This document shows positions 14,701 to 24,900 of a stretch of DNA of 64,000 nucleotides, one piece after another. Origin of the DNA: Monarcha castaneiventris obscurior (Eukaryota; Chordata; Aves; Passeriformes; Monarchidae); NCBI GenBank assembly GCA_026261815.1, contig JAMPIT010000481.1, positions 3,595,501 to 3,659,500 on the forward strand, given 5' to 3'. The notes beneath the pieces were generated by a model that saw nothing but the letters and a program-made list of their open reading frames with translations, was not told where the DNA came from and did no database searches. Positions within the stretch are counted from its first letter, which is position 1; each line of letters opens with the position of its first letter. The position numbers and the translations under genes were made by a program.

Positions 14701-15401
14701 TTTGAAAAAAGTATTTGCAGAATACATTAGAGTCAAAGCTCATCGGCTCGATATGAATAATGCCTGTACTGAATAATATTTGAACACCCACAGACCTATC
14801 TGAATGCCACAAAAAAGTCTGTGATGAATAAACTAATTGGCTAAAATAGTAGGATTCTTCAAAAGAAGATTTGCTCAATAATATTTAATCATTGCTAATG
14901 ATTAGTTGCGTATGTCTCATGACATTATTTCAGCTCCCTGATGTAACTAATCAATAGAGACAATGTACAGTTGATAGTCCAATTGAATAATATGCTTCAT
15001 GTTAATTTTTAGAGGGAAAAGTTTGCTTTTCCTGAGTATTTCCCTATGTAAGCTTAAGTTCTGAAAAGTTCACGGAAAGCAAATATTGGAGAGTTATAAG
15101 AAGTTTTTAAAGTAAACAGGACAGAAAATGAATTTTCCAGTTGTGAGATGTCACTTGACTTCATTTAGGCTACTCACCAGTTCTCATACTTGTTCAGCTT
15201 CTTTATCATGCCTTGTTCCACCATGATGTCCAGAATTTTTTTGTTCTCTTCTTCCGAGCCATCGCAGATGTGAATGCACTCAGGCTGGCACAGCTTGGCG
15301 TTGGTTTCGATGAAATCCCTCGCTTCCGGAGACAGACTCTCCAAATCCCCCTGCACAACCTTGGGCATGACGTTCATCTCGGCTTTCAACTGTGGGGGCA
15401 T
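8295..15401 (-). CDS. PCK1: Phosphoenolpyruvate carboxykinase, cytosolic (GTP), nine coding exons
   Basis: PEPCK-C converts oxaloacetate and GTP to phosphoenolpyruvate, GDP and CO2, the committed cytosolic step of gluconeogenesis and glyceroneogenesis. Coding exons on the minus strand are 15401-15178, 13802-13621, 13004-12801, 12467-12280, 11344-11182, 11062-10838, 10297-10166, 9427-9332 and 8749-8295. All introns are GT-AG, and the exons sum to 1869 bases, giving 622 residues plus stop, the standard vertebrate length. Visible residues: R87; Y235 and K244; H264; the P-loop with S286, C288, K290 and T291; D310-D311; N403 and R405; R436; the omega lid around 464-474; and the guanine pocket F517, F525, F530, N533. 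The start at 15401 is the first in-frame ATG of exon 2, has A at -3, and matches the usual MPP/MAP start. The gene appears fully intact. The one oddity is an LTR in intron 7. Confidence 0.98.
9332..9427 (-). CDS. PCK1: PCK1 exon 9
   Basis: This 96-bp exon, the same length as in human, encodes residues 440-472. It includes the omega lid sequence [12 protein letters not shown] that closes over the active site. The acceptor is TTTTTAG and the donor GTAAAT, with both boundaries in phase 1. Confidence 0.97.
10166..10297 (-). CDS. PCK1: PCK1 exon 8
   Basis: This 132-bp exon, the same length as in human, encodes residues 396-440. It includes N403 and R405 in HPNSRFC and R436 in [10 protein letters not shown], which contact phosphate and substrate. 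The acceptor is TCTGTACAG and the donor GTAAGA. Confidence 0.97.
10381..10822 (-). mobile_element. Solo LTR of an endogenous retrovirus in PCK1 intron 7, sense to the gene
   Basis: The element is 442 bp, starts TGATGCCTT and ends with its exact inverse AAGGCATCA. It is flanked by a 4-bp duplication GCAT at 10377-10380 and 10823-10826. On the minus strand it has a TATAAAG box near 10545-10551 and an AATAAA at 10444-10449, giving U3-R-U5 order in the same direction as PCK1. No internal retroviral genes remain, so this is a solo LTR. A copy roughly 90% identical lies at 45247-45685. The 4-bp duplication would suit an ERV1-like element, but I cannot name the family. Confidence 0.88.
10838..11062 (-). 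CDS. PCK1: PCK1 exon 7
   Basis: This 225-bp exon, the same length as in human, encodes residues 321-396, including the [15 protein letters not shown] block. The acceptor is AACTTCCAG. The donor is ATG|GTACCT, which is not a strong site, and the solo LTR's target duplication begins only 11 bases beyond the exon end. Confidence 0.97.
11182..11344 (-). CDS. PCK1: PCK1 exon 6
   Basis: This 163-bp exon encodes residues 267-321. It carries the kinase-1a P-loop FPSACGKTN (S286 to N292, with the reactive C288) and the kinase-2 motif VGDDIAW (D310-D311), which together bind GTP and metal. The acceptor is TTTCAATAG and the donor GTATGG. Confidence 0.97.
12280..12467 (-). CDS. PCK1: PCK1 exon 5
   Basis: This 188-bp exon encodes residues 204-266, with the PEPCK signature [15 protein letters not shown] (Y235, K244) and H264, both part of the oxaloacetate/Mn site. 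The acceptor is TGTTCTGCAG and the donor GTAAGA. Confidence 0.97.
12801..13004 (-). CDS. PCK1: PCK1 exon 4
   Basis: This 204-bp exon encodes residues 136-204, including the [12 protein letters not shown] segment and the [11 protein letters not shown] segment that are conserved throughout vertebrate PEPCKs. The acceptor is TTTTCCAG and the donor GTAAGA. Confidence 0.97.
13621..13802 (-). CDS. PCK1: PCK1 exon 3
   Basis: This 182-bp exon encodes residues 75-136. It has R87 in DPRDVARIE, which holds the substrate, and the [15 protein letters not shown] segment. C75 is split across the exon 2/3 junction (TG|C). The donor is GTAGGC. Confidence 0.97.
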
Positions 15402-15452
15402 TATTGAAGCTGTAGTGGATCTTGTTGATGGCTTTGGAATACTGATCACAAT
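15178..15452 (-). CDS. PCK1: PCK1 exon 2 (5' UTR plus start of coding)
   Basis: The exon starts after acceptor GATTTTAG at 15453. It has 51 bases of untranslated leader with no upstream ATG, then the ATG at 15401 and residues 1-75, including [12 protein letters not shown]. Upstream in-frame codons continue only to a GTG, so 15401 is the only sensible start. The donor is GTGAGT. Confidence 0.95.
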
Positions 15453-15672
15453 CTAAAATCAAATGGATTGGGTGTGTTAGCACACTTTACGTTCAAACCA
15501 GTGTCACAAAGCCTAACAACATACAACATAAAGGGAGAACTTGCAATGGATTTGATTACGTGCTGCTTTAAAATCGAGATAGGGAATTTGGATCACTGCT
15601 AATTTCAAGGTGGAAAAAATAGAGGCCGTTCTACTAATTTAAGATGGAAAAGAAAAAGGCCATTCTACTTAC

Positions 15673-15768
15673 TGTCTATGTAAGGTGGAGCTGGATGCCA
15701 GAGAGGATTTTGCTGTCCCTTTCAGTTGAGCCCGTTTCACTTGCCTTAGAGCTCTCTTGCAATTGCTG
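15673..15768 (-). other. PCK1: PCK1 non-coding exon 1 (approximate start)
   Basis: The donor ACA|GTAAGT at 15672 lies 220 bases before the exon 2 acceptor. A TATA box about 25-30 bases upstream of 15768 sets the probable transcription start. The layout, a short untranslated first exon followed by a short first intron, is that of known PCK1 genes. The start base is inferred. Confidence 0.7.
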
Positions 15769-15960
15769 CTTTCCAAGGACACAGCTCCTTCCTTAAATAT
15801 TCTTTGTGGCAGTGTCCATCCCACCAGTTGAGGTGAGGGAGGCTTGTCCTTTACATCACCACTGGATGTGTCTTGGGACAGTGCCACTGACATTGTCATC
15901 ATGCAGAGTTGTCAACAAAGCAGCCCTGGCGGGGTAATCATTTAACAGGCTTGATTAATG
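15769..15960 (-). promoter_or_regulatory. PCK1: PCK1 proximal promoter: TATA, CRE-like, FoxA/FoxO-like and HNF1-like sites
   Basis: Read on the minus strand, ATATTTAAGG at 15791-15800 matches the unusual TATTTAA box of mammalian PCK1. TGATGTAA at 15851-15858 sits about 85 bases upstream of the inferred start, where the rat gene has its cAMP response element TGACGTAA; the CpG is changed. A TGTTGACAAC forkhead-like site lies near 15911-15921. A GTTAA-rich imperfect HNF1-like palindrome lies at 15933-15946, the position of the P2 liver element in rat. The spacing fits the known cAMP, insulin and liver control of this gene. Actual binding is inferred. Confidence 0.7.
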
Positions 15961-18900
15961 AATGCTGAAAGCGGAGGTTCTTAGCCCCTGGGTTTGCTGT
16001 TTTGAAGCAGTTACAAAATTTAGCAGTTTAACCAAACTTTGATCCAATTTGGCTTTGAAATCAAAAACGTCATAGCTTCTCGGCGTGTGGGAAAGGTTGA
16101 GTACAAAGAGTTTCTGCAGCAGGAACACAGAGGTCGTGCACGGAGGCAAAGTGCAGTTGGCACATTTTGTAGGCAGATGGTCACTAGTTGGCTGTGAAGT
16201 GGAGGCTCGTCCAAGGAGTGTTTACTCACCTTGGGAACATTGCCTGATCCAGGTATAAAGTTCAGCAGTGAGCACTGACAGGCCTGAATAACCACTACGT
16301 ACACAAGGCCCAGAGCTCTTATTTTTGTCCATGAAACTCTAAAAAAATCCCAAGCAATATAAATCTAAGTGTTGGGGTTCCTTCAGTGTAAGCAAGGAAG
16401 TTTTTCCTTATGGCTTGCTTTAGGCTCTTACAAACTAAACAATTATTTTCTATTGCTTCAAGCCCAGAAGAGTCAGAGCGGCAACTGTCTCAATAATTAA
16501 CCTCCTCTTTCAAATATTATGTTTTATTTTACTGGGAGTTCTATGTGGGGGAGGTGTCATAAAATATTAACCCATCCCTAAATTAGTACTCAGAGCAAAA
16601 GCACAGAACTGCTCAGGAGTGGGGCTGCACACTGTTGTTCTGTTGCTCTGTGTGCATGTGCACATACACAGACTTGAGTCCATATCTGTATCAGTTGTGG
16701 CAGTATCTGATACCAGCAGCCACTGCTACTCTTATAATTCTGAGGGTTATCTCAGCGTGATATCAGACACTTGTGTGATCTCAGACACTTTGAGCTCGTC
16801 TCTGTTTCTGCCTGCCTGTCTTTAGAGCTTCCCCTATTCCATTTTAGACCATTGTGACCATAAAGGTGGTCCTCATGTCCATTTGTCCATGCAGTCTGGG
16901 TGTGTGAAGACTGAAGTATTTCAGACAAACAGAACTGTAAAAATAACCCTGCTGCCATTTCCTCCTGCTCTGTTTACACCCAGTCCCACCAAAGCATCTG
17001 GGGTCTGGATGAGATGGTAATTTCATGCCAGCTTGTGGGGAGTTTTTTGTATTGATGGGGCTTTTACCATGCATGTAAAATGTTGTCATCAGCAGTTTGC
17101 AGAACAGGAAATCTGGGATTCCCAGCTAAGTTTCAGGGAGCTCTATAAAGCAATAAAATTGACTGAGTATCTTGTACAAAGGGTGTTCATAACCCAGCCA
17201 TTGCTCGGGTTTGTGAAGAAGCTGGATGTTTCCAGCAAGGTTCTTGCTGGAGCAGCCAGCAGTGACTTACCAGCCCTGAAAAGCCATGCTGGCAGAGCAG
17301 CAGGGATCAGGATTGCTGCTCACCTTCCAGCCCTGCAAGTCTAAAACACTGCAGAGCTGCACCTCCCAATGCAGGAACACCCCCTGGGACCGTACCCTCT
17401 ATCTCCCCTGCAAAGCCTTTTATTATGTTTTGTAAATAAGGGAAGAAAATAGTGAGGTAAGAGGGGCTGTCCTTGATGCACAGCAAGGCCAAACATTCCT
17501 GAAAAGGAAAACAAAAATCTGATGGGATAAGAGGTGCTAAAGACTGCTCCAGATAGGGCTGTGATGTAAGCAAAGATAAAATCCAAACCAAATGTAATAA
17601 TGGCAAAGCTGGTGTTTGTCTCCAGAGTCCACATACTGTGTTGCTGGTGGAGCTGATCAGAAATATCTTCCTTTTAAAACACCTCATGAAGTACCTTCAT
17701 TAAAAATAAAATGGAGCATATACTTTAGTAATACTAAGCAGAGCCCCTTTTCAGAGAAGTACAAAAATACTGAGTGCTTTTTGCTGGCCAAGTAAGCCAG
17801 TGTAGAAATAGTCAGTATAGAAATAACTGAGAGTAAGCCAGAAGTGCTCAGTTGTCAGGAAGACAGTAGACCAGAAAATGATCATATTGCAGCACAAGTA
17901 AAATCAGAATAAAAGCTTAAATACAACAGTGTAATACAGCAGGATCAGTACTAGTGTTTCTAGGTTTTGAGAGGAGGAAAAAAATTCCCAAACCCAGAGC
18001 ATTAATTTCTGCCAATTAAATTGCAGTCAGGCAGGTGTTGTGCAAATTTTCTAACACTGCAATCCTAACCTCCCACAATCTTGCTATACAAACTGTGGGC
18101 TTCTCTTGAGAAGACACTAAATATGCCAAATTGGTGGCACTGTGTTATGAACATATGTCCATTAAAAATCACATTAAGGATTCCAAATGTTTTTCATTTG
18201 TGATGGCAGCAGGGCTCGAGTGCAGATGTCCACTGGGAATTCTAGACACTTCAGCATCAAATTACTTGTATTTAGGTAACACCTCCCATCAGAGGATCTC
18301 AAAGCATACCACAAACACACAGTAAGCCTCAAGCCCCTACATAAAGCACACGTAGTATTTGGTGCAATGAAATAAGTGGAGCATATGCAAATCAGGGCCA
18401 GGATTTTTTTTTTTTCAAGAATCTTCTCATTTAGAGATTCAGCTTTTAGACAGCCAACAGAAGGCATTAAAGGTTTTATGTGAAGATAGTGAGTTCTCAT
18501 AACACCCACTGTCTCCCACACAAAAAACCCAGATGTAGCACTTCCAACGGCTCAGTTACAGTGGTCTTGAGGTGTTCACCCACTTGCAGTGGGTGCTGCT
18601 GCCTGAATTCCGTTTCTAGAAGATTTCACTAATGGCAAACATGGGAGGTGGTACAGGGGAATGTAAGGCCTTTAAAAAAAAGAGTTGTCTTGGATGTAAA
18701 GTTTATTTTTCATTTAAATGAGGAGTCTTTCTTAGTAGTAACTGCATTATAATGCTCGTCTAATAGCTGATATGATTTCTTCTGATTGAACTTTTTTTGG
18801 CACTTTTTCCTCTGTGCTTCTTGACACTTGAATGTGATGCTTATCAGGTGCATTCTTGGAAGCTGTCAAATCATTTAAATGTGTGTGAATCTGACATTTC

Positions 18901-21900
18901 AAGATGATAGCGCTCAACAAGTGCCTTGAAAGGAGGGGGTTTAGGACGTTTGCTTTGATGGACACTATTCGGGTGGTTCAAAACAGCAGTTTTTGAGCAC
19001 TTCAGGTTTTACAGACTTACTGGAACTCAATAAATGTAAAAGTTTTTAGATGCTCAGACAAAGTGCCATTAAAAAGCTTAACTCATCACTACAAACCAAG
19101 GTGCAACAAAGCACTCACAGTGAGATCTGAAAGTTCTTAATGGCATGTAATAATACTCAGAAATTCTCCTTCCCTCCCATTGCTAATTCTCCTACATATT
19201 GTCACCTCCAAAGAGTTTGTCACTTGGGTATTTTGTTACAAAATTGTAGGGTTTTTTAAAGATTCTCTGAGCTGTTCTACTGAGGGAAGAGCACTGCCTC
19301 TGGATTGTTATTTCTGTGGTGGAGTTGTGCTCAGCAGACACTCAGCACACTCCAACAGCTGCTGGACTGGGTGCCACAGAGCCCAGATCCAAGGGCAGCC
19401 CTTGCAAGCTCACAGAGAGCAGGGCAGGGACTGTTCTCTCAGTTTCCAGAAGAAAACGTGAACCGTGCAAATTGCCTGCATTAGCAAAAGAGCCTGTGAG
19501 CGAGCCAAGCGCTTATTCCCGACCCTGCGCAGCCCCGTGTGGTATTTCCACCTCACAGCCCCTTTCCTTGCGGGCAGTTCTTCGGCACTGACCCATCTGC
19601 AGGAGGGCTGGGGCCCTGCCCCACGTGCTGCACGCTCCTCTCCACGTGCACTGCATGAACCGTGAGACTGAGCCTCTGTGACCAGCCACAGCAGGCAGCA
19701 GCAAACCCGGGGCACAGCGCTTTCCTCCTTACCTCCTCCTTCCCAACCCCCAGTGATACAGGGTTTGTCTTGGGCAGATTGTAAGATACTTTTGTGGATC
19801 ACTACAAAAGGCGATGGAATTTGTTTTGCCCCGTGTTCAAAATGAAGTGGCTTGTCCTGATCTTGTTCTGATGGCGGAGGAGAGGAAAAAAATACTCAGA
19901 TTTATCACGATTAGATTGTACTTCCCATTAGCATGCTCAGCTTGACAACAGACGTTTCTCAAAACAAATGGAAGCAAATTTCAGCAGCCAGGAACATGCA
20001 CCAATGCATGTTTAAGGTCTCTAAAGAAAGTCACCAACCTTTGATATTCAGGTTAGTATCAGCTCAAGTGCTCAATCCTGAGCTGTATCTTAGGGGAAGT
20101 CCTGGTTGTGCCACAGTACATGCCAAGGCTGACATTACACCATGGGCACACTGGTTTCTTGCTTGTTGTTCTTCTGTTTCAGCAGATAAAATAGTTATTA
20201 CTGTTATTATCATTACTTTTACAGGCTCAGCTCTGGAGATGGGATTGATTAATGTAATTTTAACTTCTATAAGCAGTCGCTCTTCTGGAGTAATTTCTTA
20301 ATCTGTGACTCTAATCTGGGAATTCTTCCCTAAAGGAATACTTATTGTCCTTTCTTAAAAAAAAAAAAACAAACCCTGTCAAGGATCAGTGTGAATATGT
20401 GAGTAATGGGCTCTGCAGCCACTGGTACCTGACCAGCATCCAGGTATGTGTAATTCTGTTAGCTCAGGAGCTCTTTACATCTACTGCAGAAGATCTCATA
20501 GTCATGTGGTGAGTTTGGGCCCACCAAGACTTTGACTGACTTTAGCCTAGCCACAACAAAATTCTGATTTTTGCAAGGTTACTGCAGGGCTTTTTTGCTG
20601 GATGAACAGTAGAACCACAGCCAGGAGAGAAGGGGACAAACCATACTAACCAGAGTGAAAACCAGCCAGCATAAGGTTTACATTTTCCTTAATCTTTCAG
20701 CATCTCCTCTGCTCAGTCACACAAAGCCCAGATGGCTCTGAGATCCAGTTTGCAAATACGAATGGTTACCCTTGCTGGAGTGAAATCTCTTTTTACCACA
20801 GAGGTGTGTGTTTGCAGCTGTCAAGGACTCCCTGCTTCCTACTTGGAGAGAGGGGAGCAAACAATCCTTGCACACGAGTTCAAGCACCTCTCGTTCAAGC
20901 GTTTCTGGCTTCCTGTGGATGACTGGTGTCCTGCTAAGTGTGTCCTTTTAGAGACACCTCACCTCAGGCCTAAAGAAATGACATGGAAGCACCTTTTTAT
21001 ATTCTAAAATTGTTTATTTTTTCCAGGATGACACCCCTGGCTCCCCTTACTCCTTCCCCTTGCATGCTGTTCATTATTTCTCTGCGATGCTTTGCTTTCC
21101 AGCAGTGCTCTGCTGGCAGTTGTCCTTTCAGAGTCACCCAGCTCTACCTGTGCAATGTGCTTTTGCTCTTTCCTTTAAATCCTCCCATGTATCTTTGTTC
21201 TCCCTCAGCATTTCAGTCCCTTGTTGTTACATGCAGTCTGACCCACTGGTTGCAGTTCTGTACGTCCTTCTTGAGCTGACTCCTTTGAAGAAGGATGGCT
21301 TTAACCAGTAAGTGTGGGGGCAGATTCTGAAGGTTTAGGTTCTGTTTCTTCCTCTGCTGTGGATTTCCCATCTGACTTTGGACATGTAACTACATCCCCA
21401 AGCCTTTATCATCTCCTAGGAAGGGGGTTGGGGGGTGAAAATGCCAATTTCTCCCTGTTCTTATGAATTTTCCTAGTTTGGTTGATAGTTTCCAGCTAGA
21501 GGAGTTTAAAACCTAATTAGACATGATCATTCTCCTTTTTGTCTGTGCCACAGATAGTCCCCGCTGGGTCCTCACTAGGTTACTGTAATGCAAATAGCAA
21601 GCTCTTACTTGAAATGAAAAGCATTTACTAAAACCTGTTTCCTCCTTCAGTAGCAACACAAAGCTGAACCATGTCTTCATGGTTCATATAATGAACCATG
21701 GTTTCATATAATTTTTTTTCATGGTTTCATATAATTTTTTCTGTTTCTATAATTTTTTCCCCAGGAAAATAGCTTTGATTAATATTTCAAGCATTTTATA
21801 ACACTAAAAGCCAAACAACAGGATAGAAAAGCTGATTATGCAGAAACGAAAGCCAAGCTACATCTAAAGGTCAGAAGACAAATGTGCCTATGTCAAGCAC

Positions 21901-24900
21901 TACATACCTTTTGGTTCTTGAACCTGGCAGCTGGAGGAAAATCAACATTGCACAAAAACCAATAATCCCTGTAATGAATCCTCTGTTTACTGGAAACTTA
22001 TGTAAGTGTTAACAGGTCAGGTGAAGTCCTACATACTGTACACTTCTGCTTAGCAGCATTCTAATAGGAATAAGGCAACATCAGTGGACCACAATGGGAT
22101 TTTTTCAATGTACAGGCACTTTTGTTTGGTCAGTGTAAATAGTTCCTACCAGACAAATGCCGGAATTATGATTATTTCTACAAGCAACACTCAGTAAAGA
22201 GATTAGGAGTTCAACTGGACCCTGGAAATCATGCTTTTTTCTTAAGCTTTTAGGAAGACAGAATTTGGACTCTGCTATACATGCATCTTTGACTGACCAT
22301 CTGTAACTCCCTCCAAATTTACTGATTCAGGATGATACATATGCATATGAATAGTGCTATGTAAAGAGGAGTTTCTTACACGTGTGCTTAAACCAGTACG
22401 TACAAATGAATAGCAACCAACTTGCATTCTGCAAATAAAATAAAAAAACCCACACACTTGTTAACCTTGTAGAGTTCAGGTATTTGCTCTGCAATACCAA
22501 TGAGTACCTTTTTATTTTGGGTGAAGCATAAATGTGCTCTGCCCAGATCTTAAACAAAAGATGGGTATGAATGACAGATCAAGAGACTTTCATTTTGCAG
22601 AGGCAGCTCTGAACAGAGTAATAACCATGATTCACAAAACATGTCACCCAGATATTCTCATCTGCTTTCTAGACACTGCCTCATCTTGATGTTTAAGATT
22701 AGAAGGACTACAAGGCTGACTTTGTTTCTTCTTACAGGAGCCTCTTACTAAGCCTGCTCTACCATATTTCTATTACTGGTTCCTGATGGAGAGGCCTGGG
22801 GCTATCTGGTTGTGGTCTCTAAGTGATAACTCAATAGTCAGTAGCAGTGCAGAAGACTAAGATTTAAGGTATCACAGACTACATCACCTGCTCTTCAGTG
22901 AAGTGACATTAATATACAAGTTGTTAAAAGTTCCCTCAAATTTTCTTGATTTCTTTAGATTTTTGAATCAAGAAGTTGATTTGGACTCCTCAGAAAGTTT
23001 AATGCCCAAGACAATTTGTTATCTGAGCTGGAAAAAATAGTGCACAGGAACTCAGTGGTTTTCTGAACCCACCAACCACCTCCTTATTGCTGATTTTGCA
23101 AGGTTTAACGTGTACTTGCTGCACATCCACGTGGAAGCAGAATTTGAACTCCTCTGGGTTGTACATCTCACTTACAGATTTATTAGGACAATCATTTAAT
23201 ACTCTCTTTCTTCGGTGATCCTATTAACTTCCAGGTTCTGGTGTCTGTTCAGCTGTGCACAAAGAGCTGTTCTCAGAACTGTTTTCCTGATTAAAGATTA
23301 ACAATGTGATAAAAGAAGGAAACATGGGCATCCTTGGAGTTTGTTTCTTACATCAGCTGGGTTAAACCTTTACTATCTTTTCTCACTGTGTATCTTCTCT
23401 CTGTGTTTGGCAATCAAATTCTGCACAGCTCCAGCACGTTTCCCCCGGTTTAGTCAAAACAAGAGGAAAACTTTCTGCCTTTTAAACTTTTAACTCTTCG
23501 ACCCTTGCACAAACAGCAACAGAAACCTGTAATAACTAACTAAGAAGAGTTGTATTTAAAACTTTCTTTGCTATCTCTTGGATTAAAGAGTATTCTGTAA
23601 AAACAGTGGTAGTCACTGAGGTGTAGTTAACTGTATAACCACACTAATGTCTTTTGAAATGGAAGAAGTGATATGCTTCCCAATAAACATCCTTCTTCCA
23701 AACAGATCCAGGCACGCAGCTCTGCTGTTTGCCACAAGCAGCAAATTGTGTATTACTGGATGGCAGGATTGTTTCTAAATATATCAATGTTAGATGAAAC
23801 AGTTAATAGGCAAATTGCAATTATGGTTAATAATTTTTAGACCACTTCCCTGACTTGTGTCTAAGCAATCAATCATCCCTGGTACTTTCAGCTCCAATAA
23901 GCTTATGTTAAATACTTCCCCTTTTATATATCCCACATCTGTACTCTACTACGTCTTGTTTTTTGTCATGCTATGTAATTATAATAATTTACAGTATGGA
24001 GCAGGATTTTAGAAGCATAGACAATACTTGAAAGCATTAAGTCTTTTAACTTAATAGGAGTTGCTTTTGTTCTGCTGCAAGAATCACTCATTTAAAGAGA
24101 TGATTTGTCTCCTCCAAGTCAAGATGAGTGCTGGAGAGCGAGCAAAGCCTGGCTTTCCCCGTGCCTCAGGCACAACCCGAATTTAGCTGATCCTGCATGA
24201 ACAGCACAGTCCAAGCACTGTGCCCCGAGACAGCTCTGCAGCTCTGCTCACCCTCCTCTTTGCATGAGAAGTGGTAATTTATAGCCTGCCTAGACACTAG
24301 TCAATCAATACCCTCCAGCATGATTTCCATCTGGCTTTGCTTTGCTGTGCTCCCATCTTCCCTCTGCTTTGGGGATTCAGCAAGGAAACAAGTAGGACTG
24401 TATGTTCTGATGTTCCTGGGTCTGAGGTCTGACTAGTTTTTATGTGATTGTAGCAACAGGGAGCAGAGAACTGTGTTCTTTGGGGCAGGCAAGAAATCCA
24501 AGTCAGATCTGAATCCTAAATTATGTCTCCTAAAATAAACTGTAGCTTCCATCTCAGAACCAGAGGTCTGGGGGAAAAAAATAAAAAATTAATAATATTC
24601 TTCTTTCCAAGTGATCAAACTATATATTTTCTCCTGAGAATATTCCAGGCCAGCATTGAAGCACTGACATAATTCTGAATCTGCAATATTCAGTTGCTTA
24701 GAACAGCATCAAAAAGAACATGACTTTTTATCTCACTCATTTGCTGACATGCCTTTTTTTTTTTTTTTTAATTAAGGTTTTTGGTGGTCTCTGAAGAAAT
24801 GGTTCATATTTGTGAAAGTGGGACACCAAAGGAACAAGGAGCACCACAAAATACAGCAAAAAGATTTCAACCATTTAATGACAGCTTCAAGACCTGAGCA

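Noticed and set aside
15402..15449. N-terminal extension of PCK1 upstream of 15401
   Set aside because: The upstream in-frame codons begin with GTG, not ATG, and lie in the leader. The resulting protein would not match the 622-residue family length.
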